Assembly (NCBI GenBank): GCA_001600415.1
Contig: BCJX01000007.1
Location: 522,785 to 586,784, forward strand
Source of the DNA: Pascua guehoae
Taxonomy: Eukaryota > Basidiomycota > Tremellomycetes > Trichosporonales > Trichosporonaceae
Length of the DNA: 64,000 nucleotides
Direction: 5' to 3'
This document shows, in pieces, positions 22,701-32,234 of this stretch (positions are counted from its first letter, which is position 1; the number at the start of each line of letters is the position of its first letter). The notes below the pieces were generated by a model. The model was not told where the DNA came from. It did no database searches and was given only the letters and a program-made list of their open reading frames with translations. Both the position numbers and the translations under genes were made by a program.

Positions 22701-25472
22701 ATGCTCGTCGCCCGCCTGGGCATCCGCCTCCCCGCGCGCGCGGTCCCACGCCCAAGAGTACGCCCACGCACGGCGCAGCTGGTCCACCCTTGGGGCCGTA
22801 CGCTGGTATCTGGCTCGGCGCACCCGTTCAACGTGGACCAGGACAAGGACCGGGGTCCGAACAGCGCCCCCGTCGAGACTGAGACGGAGGTTGGATCGGA
22901 GAGCCCGAATCCCAGTGCGAGTGCAAGTGCGAGTCCGAGTGGGGGTGCGACCACGGACACGGGCACGCCGAGCACGCCGAGCACGCCGAGCACGCCGAGC
23001 ACGAGTCCGACGGCGGGCACGGGCGACGCCGGCCCAAGCGCGCGCGACACGAGGGGCGGCGCGCCCGCAAAGGGGCCCTACTCTACGCCGCAGTTTGATG
23101 TCCCCGACGCGGTCGCTGTGGTCTCTGGGGTCTCGGCGCCGCCAGCGACGGGTCCGGGCAGTACCCCTCTGAACGCTCCTTCCAGCCCTCATGCCAACAC
23201 TCCCGACACGACCCCCNNNNNNNNNNNNNNNNNNNNNNNNNNNNNNNNNNNNNNNNNNNNNNNNNNNNNNNNNNNNNNNNNNNNNNNNNNNNNNNNNNNN
23301 NNNNNNNNNNNNNNNNNNNNNNNNNNNNNNNNNNNNNNNNNNNNNNNNNNNNNNNNNNNNNNNNNNNNNNNNNNNNNNNNNNNNNNNNNNNNNNNNNNNN
23401 NNNNNNNNNNNNNNNNNNNNNNNNNNNNNNNNNNNNNNNNNNNNNNNNNNNNNNNNNNNNNNNNNNNNNNNNNNNNNNNNNNNNNNNNNNNNNNNNNNNN
23501 NNNNNNNNNNNNNNNNNNNNNNNNNNNNNNNNNNNNNNNNNNNNNNNNNNNNNNNNNNNNNNNNNNNNNNNNNNNNNNNNNNNNNNNNNNNNNNNNNNNN
23601 NNNNNNNNNNNNNNNNNNNNNNNNNNNNNNNNNNNNNNNNNNNNNNNNNNNNNNNNNNGGGGGGGGGGCAGCAGGGGGCTGTAGAGGAGGAGGGGGAGCC
23701 CTAGCAGGTCTGGGGAGAGATGGGCGGATAGACTGGGAGAGTTTGATGGGAGGCCACGACGTGCGATCTGCACGTCGGCCCATTCGAGAGGGTGCGAAGG
23801 GAACAAGCATAAGGAGCGGACAGGTCGGACCGCTCGAGAGCCCGAAGAGACGTTCGGGAGACGAGTGCGGAGAGGGGCAGTTGAGCCAGCCCAGCTCGAG
23901 GTCTCATATCCGGCGTGCAAGAGACATCGTCTTGGATGATGAACCTCGGGCGTTCGCCTCAACCCCATGCCCATGGCGCATCCCTTGGCCACTGTTAAAT
24001 GACCTCCTATGACCTCGCCCGCTGACATCAGGACGCGTACCACTACAAAGCGGCGCTGTCGGAACTGCGCACCGAAATGTCGGTCCGGACACACAATGAT
24101 GGGCTGGCACTGCGCGCCGCGGCGGCCATGATGCGGCGCGAGGTGGATGGGCTCGACCAGAAGATGAAGGAGGACTTGCAGGGGTTGAAGCATGAGTGAG
24201 TCGTGGGGTGTGTCTTGTGGAAGAATGAGGATTGTGGGGATGATGCTGGGGTGATGCTGGGGTGATGCTGGGGTGATGCTGGGGCGATGCTGGGGATGAT
24301 GCTGGGGATGAAGCTAGGATGATGGCTAAAGTCCATGGCGCGGACCAGAGCGGTCCTGAGGTGGAGCAAGCTGGACGCGGAAGATGGGCAAGGTCCAGTA
24401 CGGACGATGGAGAATATCTAGGTGAAGGACTGGGAAGACGGGGATATGTGGAGGACAGTGGTTGTGTCCGATACGCAATAGTGTGCGTTGGGGGCATACC
24501 CGGAACGCCATGGGGTATGTCGCGACCGGCAAGTCTGAAGGACATCCACACCACGCCGACGACGAAGTCCAGAGAGAAATGGACCCGGACAAGCTCTCCT
24601 ACACGCAGACGGACTCGACTAACTCGCAGCATCGACATGGACATGCACAACCGCAAAAACGAGACACAGGCCGACCTCAAGGTCTTCCACATTGCCACCG
24701 AGGTGCGTCACCACGCGAGGCTCCGTAGCCAGGACGCAGGAGCGTGCCGGCAGTACAGTGGCCACGACTGACAACGCAGGAGCTCAACAATAAATTTACC
24801 ATTTCGGTGGGCGACCTGCGTACCGAGATTGAGAGTGCAAAGTGGGACGCGACGCGGCGGGCTATTTGTGAGTGGTGTTGCGGTTGGGGTGGTGCTTGGG
24901 GCGGTGCTTGGGGAGGTGCTTGGAGAAGTGCGTGGGGCGGTGGGAGAGTGGGGGGCCGGCTTGTGATGGGGGCCGGCTTGTGATGGGGCCGGCTTGTGAG
25001 TCAGACAAATTCTGCACGCACCGTTTGTTCTTAGGCAGCGCTGTGTCGCCAACGCCACCGCGACGGTGACCAGAGACGGACAGGCGTAGAGCAAGTCTCC
25101 CCCCCCGCCCCCACCTGACCTATCCCCGGTCTCCCAGCAGCATAGCCTATAGACAATTGCTCACCCACAGCAATCATCGTCGTCCTCGTCATTGCCGGCA
25201 TTGCCATTTCGACATTTACAATCCCCTCCAAGTCCCCGCCCGCCCCCGCGCCCACTGTCTCCGTTGCTGCCGGACCGGGCCCCGAGCCCGAGCCCGAGCC
25301 CGACCACGACCACGATCACGACCACGATCATGATCACGACCACTTCGTCAACCCCGATACGGAGCGGAGGGTCAACGAGCTCCTGCACAAGTGGCGCGAG
25401 CGCGCGAGGGAGAGCGCGAGGGAGAGGGAGAGGAGCGGTGTCCTGGGATCGGGGGATATTGAGCGGATCTAG
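22701..25472 (+). CDS. CCDC90/DUF1640 family mitochondrial coiled-coil protein (interrupted by an assembly gap)
   Basis: Visible exons: 22701 to the gap at 23217, then 24032-24195, 24630-24702, 24780-24867 and 25171-25472, all with matching phases. An exon is probably lost in the N gap. The N-terminus (MLVARLGIRLPARAVPRPRV) is a basic mitochondrial presequence, followed by a Ser/Thr/Pro-rich region with SPSTPSTPST-type repeats. The family core is clear: KAALSELRTEMSVR, REVDGLDQKMKEDL, MDMHNRKNETQADLK, ELNNKFTISVGDLRTEIES and KWDATRRAI, then one membrane helix (IIVVLVIAGIAISTFTI). Relatives are mitochondrial inner-membrane proteins (yeast Fmp32, animal MCUR1/CCDC90B) linked to calcium uniporter regulation or respiratory assembly. 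Unusually, a tail of about 80 residues follows the helix, with PEPEPEP and seven consecutive Asp-His pairs. Confidence 0.85.
23217..23658. other. Assembly gap of 442 N
   Basis: Bases are N from 23217 to 23658. The left flank ends in five C and the right flank starts with ten G, so the gap sits at a homopolymer. It removes part of the CCDC90-like gene. Confidence 0.99.
24242..24310 (+). repeat. Minisatellite of an 11-bp unit (GATGCTGGGGT) in an intron
   Basis: Six to seven near-perfect copies lie inside the intron 24196-24629 of the CCDC90-like gene. Confidence 0.85.
24886..25000 (+). repeat. Two adjacent G-rich tandem repeats in the last intron
   Basis: Three copies of about GGTGCTTGGGGC (24886-24925), then three copies of about GGGGCCGGCTTGTGAT (24952-25000), both inside the intron 24868-25170 of the CCDC90-like gene. 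Confidence 0.75.
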
Positions 25473-25860
25473 AGGCCACAACGAGGTCACACCACGAGGT
25501 CAGCAAGAGGTAACCAGCAGGGAGGCCAGCAATCAGATACTTGGGTTAGCATTGATTCCGAGCATGGGCATTGCGACCATTAGACACCACACAACTCCAC
25601 AGCTCCATACTTTAGTCCAACACAACTTGCAAGCTGCACCGCTCCATACTGCATAGCATCACATGTACATGTACCCCATCCGACCTGGTCGTGCAATCCT
25701 GACCGTCGACCGATATCCAACAGTGCTGCTGCGCGCGACACCCGACACGCATACGTGGGTCCGGGTATCCGAGTCCATCCTCGTCGGGCTTGAAGCGAAA
25801 AGCGTCCTGGTGTCCTGGTGCTGGACGCACCGCCGTAGCCGTCGCCAAGTGGCGTCTAGT
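25473..25860. other. Convergent intergenic region
   Basis: 388 bases between the stops of the CCDC90-like gene and PEX14. It should contain both 3' ends. Direct repeats of GAGGTCA.CA..A appear near 25484-25505. No gene is seen. Confidence 0.5.
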
Positions 25861-27892
25861 CTACTCCTTTGTGGGCGAGCTGGCGCCGCTGCTGGCGCTG
25901 GGGGTCGCCGACGCCGAGCTCGCAAACGTCGTCGAGCTGCTGCCGCCGTTTGCGGGCGCGAGCTGCCAGGCGGGGATGCTCGCCTTGCCGCGGGGCTGGA
26001 GGAGGGCGTTTGCGGCATGCTGCGTCGCGCTGACGCTGGGTGTGGGTGTGGGGCTCGTGGGGCCCGAGCCTGCGGCCGCGAGGCTGTCGGGTGCGGGCGT
26101 GTTGGGCGACGCCACGGCCCCTTGCTGCTGGGCGCTCTGGCGCGCGACGAGGAGCGTCTTGAGCGAGCGCAGCTCGCTCTGGAGCTCGGTCAGGGCCGAG
26201 TTTTGCGCCTGGCTGTGCTTTTCAATCAGGCGCGGCACCAGTTCGCGCACACTCTCGACCTCGCCGCGCACCTCGCGCATGTCGTCGCGCCACCGCTGCT
26301 CGGCATCGCGCACCACGCGCGCAGCATTCTCCACGTCCTCGAGCGCCGCAGACACGCGCGCACGTTCGCCCTCGGACGCGGCCGCGAGCGCCGTCGTCTG
26401 CTCGCGCAGCTCGTCGAGCGCAGCCTGCGCCGCGTCGTACTGCGACGTCAGGTCGGCAGACGTCTCCTGGAACGCCGTCGACGAGGGCGGCTTGAGGTGT
26501 GGGGCAATGTATTTCTGTGTGTCAGCGGATGAACGCGGCGTTGGGTTTGATGAGCCACTGGGACGTTGGGAAAGACTCTGGATAGCGTTGGGTGGAATGT
26601 TGTAGATGACAGACACCAGAGTTGGACTTCGGGTTCCGGACACTACGCCGTTGTCACAAGGGTCCTGGACACCATCAACCCGTCGACCATCTGCGCTCCC
26701 GGCCCTGCTAGATGTGCCAGCTGCCGTAGCGACCGCCACCCTGGGCACCGCCAGTGATGCGCACATAGCCCTGGTGGACAACCGGGGCTCATGGCCAGGA
26801 CAAGAGCACGAGCAAGCGTGCTCGCACACTGTGCAACAGTGCACAGCTCGTTCACACACGCCGCCGCGCACAACCCTCTCCACTCGACACTCGCGCCGAA
26901 GTAACACTTACCCGAGCAAGTGCGGTCAATCCGTAGACGACGCCGCCAGAGATAACCGCCATGATCTGTCGTCAGCTTGGTCCCAATAACCGTTTCCGCT
27001 TCCTCGGCACAATTCCACAACACAATTGCCCAATGTGTCCTCTGGCATTGGGGGGATTGCAGGTTGGCAAGTGGGACGGACGTCGCAGCGCCCCAGTCAG
27101 TCGCAGTGATCCATGGGTCCCCTCGATGCTGCCAAATGCACCAATCTGACCTGCGTAGTGCGAGGCTTCTGCGTCCCCGCTAGCTCGGGGAGGCACCACC
27201 GTCGCCTCGACGCCGTACGAGCTGGCTTGGGCGGTGCGAGACCCCACATCTTGGCGAATGCGGCTCTGGTCCTCACTGGGATTGACCACGCGAGACTGAC
27301 CAACACCAGTACCCACAGCTCCCGTCTCGCAAGCACCTACGCCCCCGCACGCTGGGATCCGCTACGCCCGCCTCCACACACTCGGCCTCGCCTCCATTAC
27401 CCCAGAACGCAGACTCACAAACACATCGCGCCAATCACGCTTGGGCGGCTCGGGCGGGGGCGCATACATGGCTCCAAACCCATAGGGCGCCGACGTGGGT
27501 GCGGACAAGTTGGCGGTGCGCGCATACGCGGGGCCGGGGACGGGGTGGGTGGGTGCGGCGGAAGAGGAAGGGTTTGCGGCCTCGGCGAGCGCCTGCTGGA
27601 TCTCGGGCTCCGAGAGGCCCTTGCCCTGGAGGAATTCTATGCGTTGTTGGAGCGGGGATGTTTGGACCTGGGGTTAGTGGGCTGTGAGAGGAGGGGGGGA
27701 GACGGTAAAGGGAGGGAGGACGGAGAGCAGGGTGTTTGTTGGGAATGGCCGAGCGGATGGAGGGAGGACGGGAGAAGTGATGGATGCGTCACATTGGGCA
27801 CAGACCGCAGTGGCGACCACCTCGATACCCACCTTTGGGTCCTGGAGAAAGAGAACAGCATTGCGGACGAGGTCCTGCCGGGACGAGTCCAT
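25861..27892 (-). CDS. PEX14: Peroxisomal membrane protein Pex14 (import docking complex)
   Basis: Four exons with matching phases: 27892-27833, 27667-27419, 26965-26912, 26514-25861 (338 aa). Pex14 docks the cargo receptor Pex5 at the peroxisome. The conserved N-terminal domain is complete (RQDLVRNAVLFLQDPKVQ, LQQRIEFLQGKGLSEPEI), followed by a Pro-rich segment and RDWRDVF. A membrane segment (IMAVISGGVVYGLTALAR) is encoded exactly by exon 3. A long coiled coil (about residues 140-240) and a Ser/Pro/Thr-rich tail follow. Length and order match fungal Pex14. Introns are 165, 453 and 397 bases, longer than most here. Confidence 0.95.
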
Positions 27893-28529
27893 GGTAGCGA
27901 GTGTGGAAGGGTGGGTGAACGACGAGGAGAAACGAGAGTGACTTTGGCAAGAAAGATGGCGTGGGGGATGGGTATGGGTGCGGGGGTCGTGGTGGTGTGG
28001 AAAAGGCGCTAGAGAGACTGACTGGGTGGGGGGGCGGCGGCGCAGACGGCCGTGTGTCTGTCAAGTCCGGTTATGCAAACGACCACCACGCCCGGTAAAC
28101 GCCGCCACCCAACTCGTCCGCAGCGGGATCAAATACACGTGTACTCCACGCGAAAATGACTTCGAGCACGAAGACCTCGAGCTCCAAGCACTTTGGGCCC
28201 AGTTTCTTGACTTGTTGTCTGTGCATTTACTGTGTGGGCGTCGCAGCTCCGATATGGGTGGCAGCGATGCTGGATAACCATAAATGGCACAATTGCTGGC
28301 ACGATGGCTGCCATGCGAGCTGCTGTTGTTGGGTAACTTTTGGCCAACACTGGTGTACATACCGTACTGACGATGGCCAAATGGTCTGGTGAGCGTCCCT
28401 GGCCCGCTTTTGACCACGATGGACACCATTTTATAAAGCTCGTCGCTGCCTACCCGTACCTGTGACAACAGTTACCTGTTCACGTTCATATCACCACCCT
28501 CATCCGCCGAAACTTGAACAGACCCACGG

Positions 28530-28577
28530 GAGAATTTTCCCAACTTGGTGTCGGAGGATTTTCCTAACTTGTCGTCT
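28530..28577 (+). repeat. Two tandem copies of a 24-bp unit
   Basis: GAGAATTTTCCCAACTTGG followed by TGTCG is repeated as GAGGATTTTCCTAACTTG followed by TCGTCT. Confidence 0.7.
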
Positions 28578-29230
28578 CGTTGACATTTGGGGCTGATCTT
28601 CTTTTGGATGGAATGCCTGGAGTGCCATGGTGGCGTGGCTCTCACCTTGTCTCAGAGTCGTTGGCATGTGTCACCAGTTCCAATTCCCGAACTGTCAATG
28701 TCGGGATAAGGCAGGAGTGCACGAGTTCGTCATTCGCCCCCGCCACCGGAGGTCAACGTTGACATCATCCAAAGTATTCGCTTTGTACAGCGGTCATCAA
28801 ATGATATCTCGTTTGACGATAACGCAGACCTTGAGTTGAAATAATAGTACGCTTCTGTAGCGGAGCTCCGCCTAGATAGGCTTGTACTGCCGGCCCCCCT
28901 GAAATTATGAGCTCAATTAACAGTCCCAATATGGTGGAAAAGCATCGCACGACGTCTTGGGACAACTTGGGAGCCGGTTCAAGCTGAGGAAAATACTTGC
29001 CTCCCTAAAAGTTGGCACGAGTTTGCGCCGACAAGGCAGCATTCGAGTGATTCCCAGTCCCAGATCGTGACACTCTGCAGCCAACCAGCAATGCAGTGGG
29101 GGGCTGGTGTGCCAGTGAGCGAGAGCGGGGGAAGCGCCGTGGCCGGCAAGCAAGCTGTCAAAGCGTGGCAGAACGTTCAACGTACTTGTCTGTATACGTC
29201 GTCCAGGCTCAGCAGACACCAGGCTGTCCA

Positions 29231-29360
29231 TGTTACAGTTGTATGTCAGAAAGAGATGTGGGTGGCGCGGGTGAGATATGTCCGGCGCTGCCGAACTCTC
29301 ATCTCGGCAGCACCCAGCATCCCTGCCCCCTCACGCTCCTTTTGGACATGCACTGTACAT
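29231..29360 (+). mobile_element. MITE-like inverted-repeat element, copy 1 (degenerate)
   Basis: The left end TGTTACAGTTGTATGTCAGA and the right end CTCCTTTTGGACATGCACTG then TACA are imperfect inverted repeats. The interior keeps CTCGGCAG and the right-hand CCCCTCACG shared with the other copies. Confidence 0.5.
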
Positions 29361-29628
29361 TGCGAGCTCGCAATTCTGCGACGTATCCGGGACTTTGGTG
29401 GCGAGAAGCCGGCCAACTCGGCACCATTCCCATGTTCCACGGAATAACCTCTGAGGAGTTGTCTGACGGGCCGAATTTATTCGGTCTGTGTCGCGGTTGT
29501 CTATGACTCACTATCCTATCGTGGCGCAGTTTGTGCCGAGGCTGTGCCGACTGGACTGTGGGGTTGGTTGGGGGAGAGGGGTGGGGAGGGGAAGAGATTC
29601 GGAGCAATTGAGGCCAGTGGTGAAGGAT

Positions 29629-29778
29629 TGCTACAGAATCCGGCAAAAAAAGGTTCGTGATGGGCGGGGGGATGCCGAGGCATGCAACACTTGACTGCTG
29701 CTGGGTTTACCAGCTCGGCAGAGCAAGACAGTGTCTCCCTGCGCCCCTCACGAACCTTTTTGTCAGATGCTGTACAGA
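29629..29778 (+). mobile_element. MITE-like inverted-repeat element, copy 2
   Basis: Left arm GCTACAGAATCCGGCAAAAA then AAGGTTCGTGATGGGCGG (29629-29670). Right arm CCTGCGCCCCTCACGAACCT then TTTTGTCAGATGCTGTACAG (29738-29778), its reverse complement with few changes. The interior contains TCGGCAGAGCAAGACAGTGT. It has no coding capacity. Confidence 0.7.
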
Positions 29779-30875
29779 TTGACACCTTCTCTCTGTCCCC
29801 GGAAAAGAAGGAGTGAGCGTGAGTGGCCACTGGAGGAGATCTCACAGCACGAAAGCCTCCTCGCACTGGGCAGTACGAGTTACACAACGGCCTGGAGGTG
29901 CTCGTACCTGCTGATCGCCGAATCCGCCGATCCGCCGTGTGGCGTGAAACATCCGTGCACATGGAGATCGATCCCATACCCCGATGATACACACCGCCCC
30001 CAAGCATTTTCACTGTTCGGGTCTGAATGGTTTGACGTCTGCACCGCCATTGCAGGTGGGACAGGCAGTGGTCAATGGCCAGAATGCAGTGCAGGGGTCG
30101 TGGGTGTGCTGATGCGTCGATGCCGGATCGGCAGCTCGGCAGATTACATGAGACTGGGAGCAAGGGACACTGTTGGCCAGGCGTGAATTGGGGCGATCTG
30201 TGGCGGATAGGTGGCTGTTGCTCATTGCCCGTCAGAATATCAACCAGAACGTACAGCATGCACACGGCAAATCAGCAACGCTTCCATCCGCCAAGGTACG
30301 GCACAGCGATGCGTGGATCAAGACAATGAGCCACATACGCAAGTCTGAGTGCAGTTTGGCCCAGAACGGTATTATGCTTGAGCGGCAGCGAGCAGCGAAT
30401 ACAGGCACAGGCACAGGCTGCTCGTACTTATCCATAACCACATATTGTGGCGGATAGAACGGTGGCCGCGACAAAACGCCACTCCATTGAGCGGAAATAG
30501 TGTATCCGAGTCAACAAGGCGCCCAGATACATCAGCGGCGGGGTTTTGAACGGTTTGAGAAAGACTAATTGTGCCAGTTTGTCCGCGACCATGGGAAAAC
30601 CCCGGCATCGGCGGAGATCCAGACACTGTCTCGAGTGTTTAGACGTTGATGGACAGAGGGTGTCATCGACCGCGGAATGCGGAGCAGAGGGCGATGTGAG
30701 TCGCGCTGCAGTACAACTGGGCAGCAGCCGACAGACATATGCCTCTGCACCACACATTTGATAGGAGGCCACAGGGCCGCTGGGTGCTGTGTCATCAACA
30801 CAATAATGACCGCGAGCCGAAAGAAGGCGTGCAGGAGGTTCAGCTGGGACCTAAAGGCTCGCCGGGGGCACAAGG

Positions 30876-31021
30876 TGTACAATATCTGACAAAACGGGTC
30901 GTGATGGGGCGCATGGATGCTGAGTCATGCATCTCTTCACCTCTGCTGGCATGACCCTCGGCAGAGCGAGACAGTGTCGCCCTGCGCCCCTCACGAGCCT
31001 TTTTGCCAGATACTGTACTGT
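30876..31021 (+). mobile_element. MITE-like inverted-repeat element, copy 3
   Basis: Left arm TGTACAATATCTGACAAAAC then GGGTCGTGATGGGGCGC. Right arm GCGCCCCTCACGAGCCTTTT then TGCCAGATACTGTACTG. The interior TCGGCAGAGCGAGACAGTGT is nearly identical to copy 2 and in the same orientation. Confidence 0.7.
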
Positions 31022-31580
31022 AACTGTCCAACTCGCTGCTCAACATCGATATCAGCAGCGGCAGAGTCGCCGCATTTTCCAACGCCACAAGACCAACCTT
31101 TAGGCCACAAGCTGCCTTGTACGGAGTGTACGAATGTACCAGCATTGGGAGCTGTGAGCACAGACTGTCTCGGTGCGTGCTCGTCAGCCTGGCCGAAGCT
31201 CTGGCCGATGTGGCAATCGCGCTGCGGATAAGATTTGGGACCTGGTGTCTTGCAATGTCTTGGCGGGCCCAGAATCACCGGGTGAATGTTCTCTGGGCCA
31301 CACAGAGAGACTGCGGATAACAGCTGTAACCTACACGCGGGGGCTTGGCGAACAGGATCATGGTTGATCCAAGTGACGCAAGTTCTTCCAAGCACCGATT
31401 GGGGTGATGCCAAGCTTTGTAGTCTTTATTCGGGATGTGAAATGTCTGAGGGATAATATTCTCCCACGATCTGGGTGATGCAAGACCTGGCGCACCGCCA
31501 GGCTGTTGAGACAACTGCTCGAGCTCGCGGAAGGCACGATAAGTAGCGCAATCGACAAGTCACCAGTCTCAAGTTGAAAG

Positions 31581-31753
31581 TGTACAGTTTATGTCAAAAG
31601 GAACGCCGGGGGTGGGGGGGAGAAGGAGGGGGGGGGGGGTAGGAGGGACACCGTGGCATGCTGCTCGGAGGTACTGCCGACATGAACGTTCGGCAGCGCG
31701 AGACACATCTCATCATCCTGGCCACTCACGTTTCTTTTTGCATGCACTGTACA
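31581..31753 (+). mobile_element. MITE-like inverted-repeat element, copy 4 (with internal G-rich expansion)
   Basis: Left end TGTACAGTTTATGTCAAAAG then GAACG. Right end CACTCACGTTTCTTTTTGCA then TGCACTGTACA. The interior keeps TTCGGCAGCGCGAGACA. A G-rich run (31605-31640) lies inside. Confidence 0.55.
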
Positions 31754-32234
31754 CTACTGTACCGACGATCTCTGCGAGGCTGTGTTCGAGACGGTTTGCA
31801 AAAGACATGCGTGGGGTAGGCGATGCAGCCGCCACTTTGCTCTCCTGCTGAGGTGGGGCGCGCGTCACTGGCAGGCTTGGCTTCAGGAGCCCGATCACGT
31901 CTCGCGCCGCCTCGTCTCCAGGATCGGATCTGGACAAGAATCATTGTCTTCGCGTTGGTAGAGTCTGTTCTTGGCCTAGCAGCTGGCCCCATGACGTTGT
32001 GTCCTTTGTCTGAGCGGACCTTTGTGCTCGCCGTGGTTTCGACGAGAAAAATGGTATTAAAACGCTCTTTCATCGTTCTGTGAACCCCACCAACTCGCCT
32101 CATCCTGCCACTTGACCTCTTTCCACTCAAACCACCTACATACAGTAAGTTGGCCCATTGAGTCTCCCCACCTCGCATTCCCCTTCGCCTAGCGCTCACG
32201 GTAGCCCTACATATTACCCACCGTCATCTCCAAC

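Larger units (their letters stand above)
27893..32234. other. Gene-poor region of 4.3 kb with inverted-repeat elements
   Basis: No supported gene lies between the divergent PEX14 and secreted calpain genes. Frames up to 249 codons exist but lack domains, good starts and splice-consistent neighbours. It contains a 24-bp direct repeat (28530-28577), four copies of a short element with terminal inverted repeats (29231-31753) and a second G-rich run at 31605-31640. A possible 5' UTR intron donor (GTAAGT near 32146) precedes the calpain gene. Confidence 0.55.

Noticed and set aside
24242..25000. CRISPR-like look of regularly spaced repeats
   Set aside because: The units are contiguous minisatellites without unique spacers, in introns of a eukaryotic gene. 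No CRISPR array or cas gene is present anywhere.
29516..30265. 249-codon frame on the minus strand in the gene-poor region
   Set aside because: It runs through an inverted-repeat element, starts in poor context and shows no domain.
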